Notes under the pieces: model-generated | What the model saw: only the letters and a program-made list of their open reading frames with translations | The model's database searches: none | Told to the model about the DNA's origin: nothing | Shown: positions 53,577 through 63,332 of the stretch, in pieces | Layout of the letters: every line of letters begins with the position of its first letter | How positions within the stretch are numbered: the stretch's first letter is position 1 | Assembly: GCF_019880385.1 (NCBI RefSeq) | Contig: NZ_CP082273.1 | Coordinates: forward strand, 1,488,001 to 1,552,000 | Length of the DNA stretch: 64,000 nucleotides | Reading direction: 5' to 3' | Source: Nocardioides coralli | GTDB taxonomy: Bacteria > Actinomycetota > Actinomycetes > Propionibacteriales > Nocardioidaceae | Program-made: the position numbers and the translations under genes

Positions 53577-54287
53577 ATGTCGAAGTCCCGCCTCTCCATG
53601 ATCGCCACCGTGGCGATCGCCTCCACCTGCCTGATCGGGGCCGGCACCGCCGGTGCCGTCGCGGGGCAGCTGGTCACCTCCGACGACATCCAGGACCGCA
53701 CGATCGTCCACCGCGACATCGCCAAGGACGGCATCAAGCGCGGCCTGATGGCGCCGAACTCCGTCACCTGGAAGAAGGTGCTCAGCAAGGGCGCCAAGCA
53801 GAAGGTCGCCGCCATGGCCACCGATGGCGGCAAGGTCGTCGGCTTCAACCGCTACTACGTCCACCACGACACCACCCAGCCCGAGAGCATGGAGTCGGTG
53901 GCGATGACGCCGGTGTACCCGGAGATCGAGCTCGAGCCCGGCATCTACCAGGTCTCGGTCCACGGCATCACGGACCTCCAGTCGTGGATCCTGGCCGGCG
54001 AGGAGCACATCTACGACGAGAGCGCCCTCTTCCACGGCTGCTTCTCGGCGCCGTCCGACGTGAATGACCACGTCGCGGGCTGTGACTCGACCTACGTCCT
54101 CGAGGTGGACGAGCCCACCACGCTCCCTGTCACCTTCGTCCCGTGGTACGGAGGCACCCAGCCCGGGTACGGGTCCGCGTACGCCGAGGTGTCGGTGATC
54201 GAGCTGAGTGGCTCGCTGCCCCAGCACCCGGAGGAGCCGATGCCCCCGAAGCAGAAGCGTGCGATGCAGGACCTGCTGAAGCGCTGA
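53577..54287 (+). CDS. Secreted protein of unknown function
   Basis: 236 residues. Cleavable signal peptide (about 1–30, ending GAVAG). It is followed by a VTSDDIQDRTIVHRDI-type repeat region common in actinobacterial exported proteins, then a beta-rich domain with two cysteines. No enzymatic motif recognised. TAGGTT at 53532–53537 is a plausible -10, so this transcript has a leader. Confidence 0.8.
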   Translation: MSKSRLSMIATVAIASTCLIGAGTAGAVAGQLVTSDDIQDRTIVHRDIAKDGIKRGLMAPNSVTWKKVLSKGAKQKVAAMATDGGKVVGFNRYYVHHDTTQPESMESVAMTPVYPEIELEPGIYQVSVHGITDLQSWILAGEEHIYDESALFHGCFSAPSDVNDHVAGCDSTYVLEVDEPTTLPVTFVPWYGGTQPGYGSAYAEVSVIELSGSLPQHPEEPMPPKQKRAMQDLLKR

Positions 54288-54295
54288 ACCCGGCC

Positions 54296-54334
54296 AACGG
54301 GCGGTGCCATCCAGCGGGGATGGCACCGCCCGTT
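54296..54334. terminator. Perfect 17-base-stem terminator
   Basis: Arms 54296–54312 and 54318–54334 are fully complementary with an AGCGG loop, followed on the plus strand by CTGCTTTG. Located between the secreted-protein gene and the convergent DUF349 gene; probably acts on both strands. Confidence 0.8.
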
Positions 54335-54349
54335 CTGCTTTGCCGTGGT

Positions 54350-54368
54350 GGTCTCGACAGGCTCGACC
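54350..54368. repeat. Dispersed REP-like 19-mer, copy 1
   Basis: GGTCTCGACAGGCTCGACC, identical to 63139–63157. A degenerate second half (GGTCTCGACCGACGTGG) follows at about 54376–54392. Confidence 0.7.
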
Positions 54369-54403
54369 GACGTGAGGTCTCGACCGACGTGGGGTGAGGC
54401 GGG

Positions 54404-55633
54404 TCAGCCCGAGTAGTCGGCCGAGGCCCGCTTGGCCATGTCGAGGAACGACTGGCGCGAGGCCAGGTTCTCCTCCAGGTCCTTGACCCGCTTGTCCTCA
54501 CCTGCGGCGCGTGCCGCTGCCAGGTCGCGTTCGATGTCGGCGATGGCGGCCTCGAGCTTGCTGACCATGTCGTCGGCGCGGGCGGACTTCTCCGGGTCGG
54601 TCCGGCGCCACTGCTCCTGCTCGGCGTCACGGATCTCCTGCTCGACCCGGCGCATGCGCCCCTCGAGCTCCTTGATCCGGTCGCGCGGCACCTTGCCTGC
54701 GGCCTCCCAGCGTTCGGCGATGTCGCGGACCGCCTTCTTGGCGGCGTCGAGGTCGGAGACGGGCAGCAGCGCCTCGGCCTCGACGAGCAGCGCCTCCTTG
54801 ACCTCGGCGTTGGCGGAGAACTCCTTGTCCTGCTCGGCCTGCGCCGCGTCGCGGTTGCCGAAGAAGGTGTCCTGGGCGGCGCGGAACCGCTGCCACAGCT
54901 GCTCGTCGACCTCGCGGGGCGCAGGGCCGGCGGCCTTCCACTGCTTCATGAGGTCGCGGTAGGCACCCGAGGTCGGGCCCCAGTCGGTCGACCCGGCGAT
55001 CGCCTCGGCCTCCTTGACCAGCCGCTCCTTGACGACGCGGGCACCCTCGCGCCGCTCGTTCTGCTCGGCGAAGTGGGCCTTGCGGCGCCGGGTGTAGGTG
55101 GTGCGGGCGGAGGAGAAGCGCCGCCACAGCGCGTCGTCGGAGGAGCGGTCGATCCTCGGCAGCGCCTTCCACTGGTCGAGCAGCTCGCGCAGCCGGTTGG
55201 CACCGCCTCGCCAGTCGTCGCCCTCCGAGAGCTTCTCGGCCTCGGCGACGATCGCCTCCTTGGCGGTGCGTGCCTCGGCCGCCTTCTGGGCGCGCTGCTC
55301 CTTGCGCGCCTTGCGCTGGGTGGCGATGACGGGGGAGAGCGCGTCGAGCCGGCCCGCGAGGGAGGCGAGGTCACCCACCGCGTTGGCGTCGACCACCTGA
55401 CCACGGACGGTCTTGACGGCCTCGGCCGCCTCGTCGGGCGACAGCACGCCGGAGTTGACGCGCTGCTCGAGGAGCTGCACCTCCAGTGCCAGCGCGTCGA
55501 AACGTCGGGTGTAGAAGGCCAGGGCGTCCTCGGGGGTCCCCTCCGGGTACTGGCCCACGGAGCGCTCGCCGTCGGCGGTCTTCACGAAGACCGTGCCGTC
55601 GTCGGCGACTCGACCCCACTCACTGCTCGTCAC
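54404..55633 (-). CDS. DUF349 domain protein
   Basis: 409 residues, largely helical with repeated DUF349 units marked by L..W......R......LW.RF. and long charged helices, probably coiled coils. Function unknown; the gene is commonly found between rel and hisS in Actinobacteria. GAGGAA precedes the ATG; divergent from the metallo-hydrolase gene. Confidence 0.9.
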   Translation of the reverse strand: MTSSEWGRVADDGTVFVKTADGERSVGQYPEGTPEDALAFYTRRFDALALEVQLLEQRVNSGVLSPDEAAEAVKTVRGQVVDANAVGDLASLAGRLDALSPVIATQRKARKEQRAQKAAEARTAKEAIVAEAEKLSEGDDWRGGANRLRELLDQWKALPRIDRSSDDALWRRFSSARTTYTRRRKAHFAEQNERREGARVVKERLVKEAEAIAGSTDWGPTSGAYRDLMKQWKAAGPAPREVDEQLWQRFRAAQDTFFGNRDAAQAEQDKEFSANAEVKEALLVEAEALLPVSDLDAAKKAVRDIAERWEAAGKVPRDRIKELEGRMRRVEQEIRDAEQEQWRRTDPEKSARADDMVSKLEAAIADIERDLAAARAAGEDKRVKDLEENLASRQSFLDMAKRASADYSG

Positions 55634-55721
55634 GTGTGTTCCTCTTCGCTCGTCTTTCCGGCGCGAGCCCCATGCTAGTCAGGGGCCCGACGCCGATGCG
55701 GGTGCGCTCCCTCCTGCTCGG

Positions 55722-55727
55722 TAGTGT
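55722..55727 (+). promoter_or_regulatory. -10 of metallo-hydrolase gene (leaderless)
   Basis: TAGTGT, 6 bases before GTG 55734. Confidence 0.45.
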
Positions 55728-55733
55728 GCGGGG

Positions 55734-56459
55734 GTGTTCATCGCCGGATTCCCCGCTGGTCCCTGGGGCACCAACTGCTACGTGGTGGCGACCGGAGCCG
55801 GTCAGGAGTGCGTCGTCGTCGACCCCGGCAAGGATGCCGCCGACGGGGTCGCCGAGGTGATCCGCGAGCACCGGCTCAAGCCGGTCGCGGTGATGGCGAC
55901 CCACGGGCACCTCGACCACATCTGGTGCGTGACCCCCGTCGCGGGCACCTACGACGCCACCGCCTGGATCCACTCGGCCGACCGCCACCTGCTCACCGAC
56001 CCCTTGGCCGGCATGAGCGAGGACACCCGGTTGATGCTGCCCCAGCTCCTCGGCGGCCGGGAGCACCAGTGGGTCGAGCCCGACGACGTCCGCCCGCTGG
56101 ACGACACGACGACGCTCGAGCTGGCCGGCGTCACCTTCACGGTCGACCACACCCCGGGTCACACCGAGGGGTCGGTCACCTTCCGCACGCCGTACCCCGA
56201 CCAGGACGAGGTGTCGGAGGTGCTCTTCTCCGGGGACCTGCTCTTCGCCGGCTCCATCGGCCGCACCGACCTCCCCGGGGGCGACCACCCGACGATGCTC
56301 CGCAGCCTGCGGGACAAGGTGCTGCCGCTGGCCGACGACATCGTCGTGCTGCCCGGCCACGGCGAGCAGACCTCGATCGGCCGCGAGCGGGCGACCAACC
56401 CCTACCTCCTCGAGCTCGCCGGCTCGGGGGCCGCGGGCCGCGTCATCCGGGGGCTCTGA
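55734..56459 (+). CDS. MBL-fold metallo-hydrolase (glyoxalase II-like)
   Basis: 241 residues. THGHLDH is the zinc motif, with further ligands in PGHTEGS, FSGDLLF and PGHGE. Probably hydrolyses a thioester such as a mycothiol- or other thiol-bound adduct; exact substrate unknown. It precedes hisS by 5 bases, as in mycobacteria where an orthologous hydrolase lies beside hisS. Confidence 0.9.
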   Translation: MFIAGFPAGPWGTNCYVVATGAGQECVVVDPGKDAADGVAEVIREHRLKPVAVMATHGHLDHIWCVTPVAGTYDATAWIHSADRHLLTDPLAGMSEDTRLMLPQLLGGREHQWVEPDDVRPLDDTTTLELAGVTFTVDHTPGHTEGSVTFRTPYPDQDEVSEVLFSGDLLFAGSIGRTDLPGGDHPTMLRSLRDKVLPLADDIVVLPGHGEQTSIGRERATNPYLLELAGSGAAGRVIRGL

Positions 56460-56464
56460 CGCGC

Positions 56465-57817
56465 ATGGCCGCGAAGATCAGCCCGCTCAGCGGGTTCCCC
56501 GAGCTGCTGCCCGCCGCCCGCGCCGTCGAGCGGCAGGTGGTCGACTCCCTCGCCCACAGCTTCGAGCTGCACGGCTTCGCCAACATCGAGACCCGGGTGG
56601 TCGAGCCCCTCGACCGGCTGGCCAAGGGCGGCGAGATCGACAAGGAGATCTACGTGCTGCGCCGGCTCCAGGCCGACGCCGACGCCGACGACACCGGTCT
56701 CGGCATGCACTTCGACCTCACGGTGCCGTTCGCCCGCTACGTCCTCGAGAACGCCGGTCACCTCGAGTTCCCGTTCCGTCGGTTCCAGATCCAGCCCGCC
56801 TGGCGCGGCGAGCGTCCCCAGGAGGGTCGCTATCGGCAGTTCACCCAGGCCGACGTCGACATCGTCGGGCGCGACGAGCTGCCGTTCCACCACGACGTCG
56901 AGGTGATGCGGGTGATGGTGCAGGCGCTCGACGCGCTGCCGCTGCCACCGCTCTCGTTCCAGTTCAACAACCGCAAGCTGATCCAGGGCTTCTACCGCGG
57001 CCTGGGCATCGAGGACGTGCCGGAGGCGATCCGCGTCATCGACAAGCTCGACAAGCAGCCGGCCGAGGAGGTCGCGCGCCTGCTGGTGGACCGCGTCGGC
57101 GCCACGCCCGAGCAGGCCGAGCGGTGCCTCGAGCTGGCCACCATCCGCGTCCCGGACACCTCGTTCGTCGACCGGGTGCGCGCGCTCGGCGTCAGCGACG
57201 AGCTGCTCGAGACCGGCCTGACGGAGCTGGCCGCGGTCGTGGAGGGCTGCGCCGCCGGCGCGGGCGCCGGTGTCACGGTCGAGGCCAACCTGCGGATCGC
57301 GCGCGGGCTGGACTACTACACCGGCACCGTCGTCGAGATCTTCATGAGCGGCTACGAGCGGCTCAAGTCGGTCGGCGGCGGCGGGCGGTACGACGCCCTG
57401 GCGAGCGACGGCCGGACGACGTACCCCGGCGTGGGTGTCTCCTTCGGTGTCTCCCGCACGCTGCTGCCGCTGATCGCCGACGGCGTCCTCGCCGGCAGCC
57501 GCCCCGTCCCCAGCGCCGTGCTCGTCGCGCTCGCCGACGAGGAGTCGCGAGCAGCCAGCGAGGCGGTCGCCACGGCACTGCGGTCCCGCGACATCCCGTG
57601 CGAGGTCGCGCCGAGCCCGCAGCGCTTCGGGAAGCAGATCCGCTTTGCGGAGCGGCGCGGCATCCCGTATGTCTGGTTCCCCGGGCCCGACGGCCACGAG
57701 GTGAAGGACATCCGCAGCGGCGACCAGGCCGCGGCAGACCCGGACACCTGGGTCCCGCCCGCCGAGGACCTCCACCCCCAGATCCTCCAGACCACGAGCA
57801 AGGAGCAGCACCCGTGA
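56465..57817 (+). CDS. hisS: Histidyl-tRNA synthetase
   Basis: Charges tRNA-His. 450 residues; [10 protein letters not shown] start, [11 protein letters not shown], motif 2 [22 protein letters not shown], the histidine A loop [11 protein letters not shown], and the C-terminal anticodon-binding domain. ATG 56465 lies 5 bases after the metallo-hydrolase stop. Confidence 0.96.
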   Translation: MAAKISPLSGFPELLPAARAVERQVVDSLAHSFELHGFANIETRVVEPLDRLAKGGEIDKEIYVLRRLQADADADDTGLGMHFDLTVPFARYVLENAGHLEFPFRRFQIQPAWRGERPQEGRYRQFTQADVDIVGRDELPFHHDVEVMRVMVQALDALPLPPLSFQFNNRKLIQGFYRGLGIEDVPEAIRVIDKLDKQPAEEVARLLVDRVGATPEQAERCLELATIRVPDTSFVDRVRALGVSDELLETGLTELAAVVEGCAAGAGAGVTVEANLRIARGLDYYTGTVVEIFMSGYERLKSVGGGGRYDALASDGRTTYPGVGVSFGVSRTLLPLIADGVLAGSRPVPSAVLVALADEESRAASEAVATALRSRDIPCEVAPSPQRFGKQIRFAERRGIPYVWFPGPDGHEVKDIRSGDQAAADPDTWVPPAEDLHPQILQTTSKEQHP

Positions 57818-59598
57818 TCCGCACCCACGACGCCGGCACCCTGACCGCCGCCAACGTCGGAGAGACCGTCACCCTGGCCGGGTGGGTCGCCCGACGGCGC
57901 GACCACGGCGGGGTGGCCTTCCTCGACCTGCGCGAGGCCAGCGGCGTCGTGCAGGTGGTGGTCCGCGACGAGGAGGTGGCCCACAGCCTGCGCAGCGAGT
58001 TCTGCCTCAAGGTCACCGGCGAGGTCGGCAAGCGCCCGGAGGGCAACGCCAACCCCAACATCCCCACCGGTGACATCGAGGTCGTCGCCACCGACGTCGA
58101 GGTGCTCAGCCCCGCCGCGGCCCTGCCGTTCCCCATCGACGAGCACCTCGAGGTGGGCGAGGAGGCACGGCTCAAGCACCGCTACCTCGACCTCCGGCGG
58201 GCCGCGCCGGCTGCCGCACTGCGTCTCCGCAGCCGGGTCAACAAGGCCGCCCGTGAGGTGCTCGACCGCCACGACTTCGTCGAGATCGAGACCCCGACGC
58301 TGACCCGGTCGACGCCCGAGGGGGCCCGTGACTTCCTGGTCCCGGCCCGCCTCCAGCCGGGCAGCTGGTACGCCCTGCCGCAGAGCCCGCAGCTGTTCAA
58401 GCAGCTGCTGATGGTCGCGGGTATGGAGCGCTACTACCAGATCGCGCGCTGCTACCGCGACGAGGACTTCCGGGCCGACCGGCAGCCGGAGTTCACCCAG
58501 CTCGACATCGAGATGAGCTTCGTCGAGCAGGACGACGTGATTGCGCTCTCCGAGGAGGTCCTGGCCGCCCTCTGGTCCCTGGTCGGGCACGAGATCAGGA
58601 CGCCGATCCCGCGGATGACCTACGCCGACGCGATGGCCCGGTTCGGCACCGACAAGCCCGACCTGCGCATGGAGCAGGAGCTGGTCGACTGCACCGACTA
58701 CTTCCGTGACACCCCCTTCCGGGTGTTCTCGCCGGCCACCTCGGCGTACGTCGGCGCCGTGGTCATGCCGGGCGGGGCCTCGCAGCCGCGCAAGCAGCTC
58801 GACGCCTGGCAGGAGTGGGCGCGCCAGCGCGGCGCCAAGGGCCTGGCCTACGTGCTCGTCCAGGACGACGGCGAGCTCGGTGGCCCGGTGGCCAAGAACC
58901 TGTCGGACTCCGAGCGTGACGGGATCGCCAGCTTCGTCGGAGCCCAGCCGGGCGACTGCATCTTCTTCGCTGCCGGGCCCGTGCGGTCCAGCCGCGCCCT
59001 GCTCGGAGCCGCCCGCCTCGAGATCGGCCGCCGCTGCGGTCTGATCGACGAGGACGCGTGGAGCTTCGTGTGGGTGGTCGACGCCCCGCTGTTCGAGCCC
59101 GCCGACGAGGCGACGGCCGCCGGCGACGTGGCCGTCGGCTCCGGGGCCTGGACGGCCGTCCACCACGCCTTCACCTCCCCGCAGGACCTCGAGGCCTTCG
59201 ACAAGGAGCCGGGCGAGGCGCTGGCGTGGGCCTACGACATCGTCTGCAACGGCAACGAGATCGGCGGTGGCTCGATCCGTATCCACCGCGGTGACATCCA
59301 GCAGCGCGTCTTCGAGGTGATGGGTCTCTCCCACGAGGAGTCGCAGGAGAAGTTCGGCTTCCTCCTCGACGCCTTCAAGTACGGCGCGCCGCCGCACGGC
59401 GGCATCGCGTTCGGGTGGGACCGGATCGTCGCGCTGCTGGCCGGCAGCGACTCGATCCGCGACGTGATCGCGTTCCCCAAGTCCGGCGGCGGCTTCGACC
59501 CGCTGACCGCGGCCCCGGCGCCGATCACGCCCGAGCAGCGCAAGGAGGCCGGCGTCGACGCCGTGCCGGACGCCGACGAGGGCGGCGACGACTCGTAG
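57814..59598 (+). CDS. aspS: Aspartyl-tRNA synthetase
   Basis: Charges tRNA-Asp (in many Actinobacteria also tRNA-Asn, then amidated). 594 residues of bacterial type: OB-fold with [11 protein letters not shown], motif 2 [18 protein letters not shown], bacterial GAD insertion and motif 3 [12 protein letters not shown] start overlaps the hisS stop by 4 bases. Acidic Ala/Asp-rich C-terminal tail. Confidence 0.97.
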   Translation: MIRTHDAGTLTAANVGETVTLAGWVARRRDHGGVAFLDLREASGVVQVVVRDEEVAHSLRSEFCLKVTGEVGKRPEGNANPNIPTGDIEVVATDVEVLSPAAALPFPIDEHLEVGEEARLKHRYLDLRRAAPAAALRLRSRVNKAAREVLDRHDFVEIETPTLTRSTPEGARDFLVPARLQPGSWYALPQSPQLFKQLLMVAGMERYYQIARCYRDEDFRADRQPEFTQLDIEMSFVEQDDVIALSEEVLAALWSLVGHEIRTPIPRMTYADAMARFGTDKPDLRMEQELVDCTDYFRDTPFRVFSPATSAYVGAVVMPGGASQPRKQLDAWQEWARQRGAKGLAYVLVQDDGELGGPVAKNLSDSERDGIASFVGAQPGDCIFFAAGPVRSSRALLGAARLEIGRRCGLIDEDAWSFVWVVDAPLFEPADEATAAGDVAVGSGAWTAVHHAFTSPQDLEAFDKEPGEALAWAYDIVCNGNEIGGGSIRIHRGDIQQRVFEVMGLSHEESQEKFGFLLDAFKYGAPPHGGIAFGWDRIVALLAGSDSIRDVIAFPKSGGGFDPLTAAPAPITPEQRKEAGVDAVPDADEGGDDS

Positions 59599-59601
59599 GC
59601 T
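59596..59601 (+). promoter_or_regulatory. -10 of rarA (short-leader or leaderless)
   Basis: TAGGCT, overlapping the aspS stop codon and ending 8 bases before GTG 59610. Confidence 0.4.
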
Positions 59602-59609
59602 GACCCGTC

Positions 59610-60968
59610 GTGGACGGTCTGTTCGAGGTCCCGGACGCTCCCGGGGGCAGTACCCCCGGTGCCGGGTCGCTGGGGGTCAACACGCACGCGTCGGCGCCGC
59701 TGCCGGTGCGGATGCGGCCACGCACGCTCGACGAGCTGGTCGGCCAAGAGCAGCTGCGGGCCCCCGGGTCGCCGCTGCGTCAGCTGATCGAGGGCGACCA
59801 GGCGACGTCGCTGCTCCTGTGGGGACCACCGGGCACCGGCAAGACCACGATCGCCGCCATCGTCAGCCAGCAGACCGACCGACGGTTCGTCGAGGTCTCT
59901 GCCGTCTCGGCCGGCGTCAAGGAGGTACGGGCGGCGATCGACGCGGCCCGTGCCGAGCTGAGCCGCGGCGGCCGCGAGACCGTGCTGTTCGTCGACGAGG
60001 TGCACCGCTTCAGCAAGGCGCAGCAGGACGCGCTGCTGCCCGGCGTCGAGAACCGCTGGGTCACGCTCGTGGCCGCCACGACGGAGAACCCCTTCTTCTC
60101 CGTGATCTCGCCGCTGCTCTCCCGCAGCCTGCTGCTGCGGCTGCAACCGCTGACCGACGACGACGTCCGCGCGGTGATCGAGAGCGCCCTGGCCGACGAG
60201 CGCGGACTGGCGGGTCGGCTCGAGCTCGACGACGACGCCCGTGAGCACCTGGTGCGACTGGCCGGCGGTGACGCCCGCCGGTCGCTGACCTACCTCGAGG
60301 CGGCGGCGAGAGCGGCCGGCGCGCGGGGGGCCGACCGGATCGACCTCGAGTCGGCCGAGGCAGCCGTGGACCAGGCGGCCGTCCGCTACGACCGGCAGGG
60401 CGACCAGCACTACGACGTCGTCTCGGCGTGGATCAAGTCGATGCGCGGCTCCGACGTCGACGCGGCGCTCCACTACCTCGCCCGGATGATCGAGGCGGGG
60501 GAGGACCCGCGGTTCATCGCCCGACGCCTGGTCGTCCACGCGAGCGAGGACGTCGGACTGGCCGACCCCACCGTCCTGCCGACCTGCGTCGCGGCCGCGC
60601 AGGCGGTGCAGCTGATCGGCATGCCCGAGGCCCGCATCAACCTGGCGCAGGCCACCATCGCGCTCACGGTGGCACCCAAGTCCAACGCGGTGATCACCGC
60701 GATCGACGCAGCGGTCGCCGACGTACGGGCGGGCAAGATCGGGCAGGTGCCGCCCCACCTGCGTGACGCCCACTACCGCGGCGCCGGCGACCTGGGGCAC
60801 GGCAAGGGCTACGTCTACCCCCACGACGAGCCGTACGGCGTCGCCGAGCAGCAGTACGCGCCCGACACCGTCGCCGACGCCGCCTACTACCGCCCGACCT
60901 CGTTGGGGGCGGAGGCGGCCGTCGCGGAGCGCTGGGCCAAGATCCGGAAGCTCGTCCGCGGCGAGTAG
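59610..60968 (+). CDS. rarA: Replication-associated recombination protein A (RarA/MgsA)
   Basis: AAA+ ATPase linked to stalled replication forks. 452 residues: [13 protein letters not shown], Walker [10 protein letters not shown], Walker [10 protein letters not shown], and the C-terminal tetramerisation part with [13 protein letters not shown]. In mycobacteria rarA is also downstream of aspS. Confidence 0.95.
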   Translation: MDGLFEVPDAPGGSTPGAGSLGVNTHASAPLPVRMRPRTLDELVGQEQLRAPGSPLRQLIEGDQATSLLLWGPPGTGKTTIAAIVSQQTDRRFVEVSAVSAGVKEVRAAIDAARAELSRGGRETVLFVDEVHRFSKAQQDALLPGVENRWVTLVAATTENPFFSVISPLLSRSLLLRLQPLTDDDVRAVIESALADERGLAGRLELDDDAREHLVRLAGGDARRSLTYLEAAARAAGARGADRIDLESAEAAVDQAAVRYDRQGDQHYDVVSAWIKSMRGSDVDAALHYLARMIEAGEDPRFIARRLVVHASEDVGLADPTVLPTCVAAAQAVQLIGMPEARINLAQATIALTVAPKSNAVITAIDAAVADVRAGKIGQVPPHLRDAHYRGAGDLGHGKGYVYPHDEPYGVAEQQYAPDTVADAAYYRPTSLGAEAAVAERWAKIRKLVRGE

Positions 60969-60990
60969 GGCGTCGCCTGCGGGCCGTGGG

Positions 60991-61545
60991 TCACGCGTGG
61001 CTCTCGTGGCCTGCTCTCACCCGGGCGATGAAGCGGTCGGTCTCGCGCCGGGTCCGCAGCCGGTGGAACCGCAGGTGCTGCCACTGGGGGTCGTGCATCG
61101 CTCGCGCGTAGCGCTCCTGGGTCCGTGAGTACGTCGTCCAGGCCCACCAGAGGATGGAATCCTCCCCGCGCCAGAACATGAGACCTCGCCAGCTCTCCCG
61201 ATTGCTGGCCCACAGCTCCTCTCGGGTGGCGGCCCGACGGACCGTGCGGGTCACGGACTGCCACATGGTGCGCCAACGCGGCGGGCTGACCCACACCACG
61301 GTGTCGGCCAGGGCCCAGACCTGGGGGCCGATCTTGCTCCAGTAGTTCCCGTCCACCACCCACCGCTCGCCGGTGGTCGCGGCGGCCACGCGCGCGGAGA
61401 GCTCCTCCTTCGTCGCGGCGCTCCAGTCGGCTCCCCAGTGCAGGGCGTCCAGCTCGACGTAGGGGGCGGACAACGCCTCCGCCAGCCGGCGGGCGACGGC
61501 CGTCTTGCCGGAGCCCGAGCTGCCCACCACCGAGATGCGCTTCAC
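60991..61545 (-). CDS. P-loop kinase-like protein (adenylate kinase/FlaR-like)
   Basis: 184 residues. P-loop GSSGSGKT directly after the start (VKRISVVGSSGSGKT), then LDALHW and VVDGNY, typical of 'topology modulation'/AAA kinase-like small NTPases. Substrate unknown. GTG 61545 is selected because homology begins there and TAGGGT lies 7 bases upstream; a longer GTG start at 61608 adds an unconserved stretch. Confidence 0.82.
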   Translation of the reverse strand: MKRISVVGSSGSGKTAVARRLAEALSAPYVELDALHWGADWSAATKEELSARVAAATTGERWVVDGNYWSKIGPQVWALADTVVWVSPPRWRTMWQSVTRTVRRAATREELWASNRESWRGLMFWRGEDSILWWAWTTYSRTQERYARAMHDPQWQHLRFHRLRTRRETDRFIARVRAGHESHA

Positions 61546-61552
61546 GACGCAG

Positions 61553-61558
61553 ACCCTA
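61553..61558 (-). promoter_or_regulatory. -10 of P-loop kinase-like gene (leaderless)
   Basis: TAGGGT on the minus strand, 7 bases before GTG 61545. Confidence 0.45.
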
Positions 61559-61616
61559 CGGGGAGCGCACGTCCCGTCGGGGAACCGTGCGCCCAGGCGC
61601 GTGGACACGCCGACGG

Positions 61617-61638
61617 CCCCGCCCGGGGGTGGGCGGGG
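61617..61638 (-). terminator. Hairpin downstream of the HNH gene
   Basis: CCCCGCCC (61617–61624), 6-base loop, GGGCGGGG (61631–61638), just past the stop of the minus-strand DUF222/HNH gene. Confidence 0.5.
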
Positions 61639-61650
61639 TGTGGGGCGGGG

Positions 61651-63069
61651 TCAATGTCGCGTGGGTGGGTCGGGCTCGGGCGGGTTGTCGTCCGCGGGAT
61701 CGATCGCGGTGGTGCCGGTGTGGTCGCGGAGGTAGTGGTAGCGGTGGGGTGAGGTCCAGAGGTAGGTGCCGGGTTCGGGGGTTTCGTAGTGCCAGTGGCC
61801 GTGGGTCTTGTGGCGGTGGTGGCGTCGGCACAGGGGTGCGATGCCGTGGCTGCAGGTCTCGGGGTGGTCGGCGTAGGGCCGGATGTGGTCGTGGTCGCAG
61901 CCGTGGGTCTCGGGGTGGAGTCGGCGGGCGGGTCGGGTGCAGTGGGGGAAGACGCAGGTGAGGTCGCGCAGGGTCACGTGTTCGGTGATGCGGTGGGGGA
62001 TCTCGTACTGGTCGACGTGGACGTGGTCGTTGAGGTCGATGACGGGCTGGACCACCAGGTGGGTGTCGGGGTGGCCGCACCAGTCGCGGATCTGGGTGGC
62101 GGTGATCGGGGCGCGGGTGGTCTCACACCGGCCGATCCCGTCGCCGGTGCTGGTGAGGGCGTGGTCGGTGAGGTGGAGGTAGAGCACCGTCTTGCGGACC
62201 GGTGTGCGGGTGTGGGCCGGGGGTTTCGTGGCTCGCTGCGCTCGCACCTCAACCTCCGACCTCGAGCCCCCAGCCTCCGGTGGGGTGAGGTCGAGGGTGA
62301 GCTGGCGGCGGGCGAGCTCGCCGACCGCGAGGGCGCGGCGCTGGTCCAGGGTCGCCTCGGAGCCGAGGTCGGCCAGCTGGCCGGCGAGGTGGCGCACGGC
62401 GTCGTCGAGGTCGATCGCGTCGGCGAGGTCGAGCTCGCCGGTGACGTAGGCGGTGCCGTCGAAGGAGACGTGGTCGCGGTCGATGGTGAAGTGCCGCCGG
62501 TCGAGGCCGTCGTGTCGGCGTTGTTCGGCGGTGTCGGGCATGAACCGGCCGATCGCCTCCTCGACCAGCCGGTCCAGGGCCGTGGGTCGGATCCGGTGCG
62601 CCACCGGCGCCACATGGGTGTCGACGAACGCCGCCGCGGCTTCGGTGAGGTCGGCGCCGATGGTGGCATCGGCGACCCGGCGGGCCTTCCAGGCCGCAAG
62701 GTCCCCGGCCATCACCCGCCGCCACAGCCGCGGCAGCCGGTAGCGCAGCTCGACGGCCTGCCCGAGGTAGTGCTTGCCGGCCTCGGTCGACAGCCCCAGC
62801 GCGGCGGCGTACTCGGCCACCGAGAACTCCGCCACCAGCGGCGCACCGGGCCCGGCGATCGGGATCACGCCCTCCAGGCCGGAGCGGAAGGTGTAGGTCT
62901 CGGCGTCCTCGACCGACTCGGCGGGGTGGATGACCGCCCACTGCACCGCGAGCTGGAGCTTGCGGGCCTCGGCGCGGTCCGCGGCGGCGGTCTCGGCCCG
63001 GGCCGCCGCCAGCACCCCGCGCGCATCCTCCGGCAGGGTGCCGGGCTGCTCGGGTGCGGTGATCGCCAT
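61651..63069 (-). CDS. DUF222 / HNH endonuclease family protein (13E12-repeat type)
   Basis: 472 residues. A DUF222 helical region fills the first about 300 residues. The HNH nuclease part is near the C-terminus with C..H..D as CDHDHIRPYAD, C, LCRRHHRHK, plus a zinc-like CVFPHC. These genes are multi-copy and mobile-like in Actinobacteria and often sit near repeats. Residues about 271–284 (EVEVRAQRATKPP) are encoded by a copy of the dispersed repeat seen downstream at 63231. ATG 63069 is preferred; GTG 63078 adds three residues. Whether it still cuts DNA is unknown. Confidence 0.87.
   Translation of the reverse strand: MAITAPEQPGTLPEDARGVLAAARAETAAADRAEARKLQLAVQWAVIHPAESVEDAETYTFRSGLEGVIPIAGPGAPLVAEFSVAEYAAALGLSTEAGKHYLGQAVELRYRLPRLWRRVMAGDLAAWKARRVADATIGADLTEAAAAFVDTHVAPVAHRIRPTALDRLVEEAIGRFMPDTAEQRRHDGLDRRHFTIDRDHVSFDGTAYVTGELDLADAIDLDDAVRHLAGQLADLGSEATLDQRRALAVGELARRQLTLDLTPPEAGGSRSEVEVRAQRATKPPAHTRTPVRKTVLYLHLTDHALTSTGDGIGRCETTRAPITATQIRDWCGHPDTHLVVQPVIDLNDHVHVDQYEIPHRITEHVTLRDLTCVFPHCTRPARRLHPETHGCDHDHIRPYADHPETCSHGIAPLCRRHHRHKTHGHWHYETPEPGTYLWTSPHRYHYLRDHTGTTAIDPADDNPPEPDPPTRH
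62219..62258. repeat. Dispersed repeat copy inside the HNH gene
   Basis: GGGGGTTTCGTGGCTCGCTG start, then CGCTCGCACCTCAACC. It differs from the intergenic copy at 63231–63271 by a few substitutions and one single-base indel, yet leaves the reading frame open. Confidence 0.75.
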
Positions 63070-63138
63070 GACCCCCACTCAAGCACTCACCACTGACAAG
63101 AACCCCCGTGGTTGAGCGGCTCTCCACACCCCGACCAG

Positions 63139-63157
63139 GGTCTCGACAGGCTCGACC
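63139..63157. repeat. Dispersed REP-like 19-mer, copy 2
   Basis: Same 19 bases as 54350–54368, here in the 263-base spacer (63070–63332), which holds only repeats and the PPOX promoter. Confidence 0.7.
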
Positions 63158-63184
63158 AACGTGGCGTCGAGAGGGCGTGGAAGT

Positions 63185-63216
63185 CACCTCGACCGACCTG
63201 GCGTGGGGTCGAGGTG
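63185..63216. repeat. Intergenic palindrome in the repeat-rich spacer
   Basis: CACCTCGACC (63185–63194) pairs with GGTCGAGGTG (63207–63216) over a 12-base spacer. Related in sequence to the REP-like units around it. Confidence 0.55.
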
Positions 63217-63230
63217 GCGTCGTACGCGCC

Positions 63231-63271
63231 GGGGGTTTCGAGGCTCGCTGGCGCTCGCACCTCAACCACCG
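63231..63271. repeat. Dispersed repeat, intergenic copy
   Basis: Near-identical to 62219–62258 inside the HNH gene. Confidence 0.75.
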
Positions 63272-63280
63272 GCCGTGTCC

Positions 63281-63300
63281 CGCTCGCACCTCAACCACCG
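63281..63300. repeat. Partial third copy of the dispersed repeat
   Basis: CGCTCGCACCTCAACCACCG, identical to the second half of the 63231 copy, directly downstream. Confidence 0.7.
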
Positions 63301-63321
63301 GCGGCGACCACCCTTCCGGGT

Positions 63322-63327
63322 TACGGT
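63322..63327 (+). promoter_or_regulatory. -10 of PPOX gene (leaderless)
   Basis: TACGGT, 5 bases before ATG 63333. Confidence 0.45.
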
Positions 63328-63332
63328 CGGGC

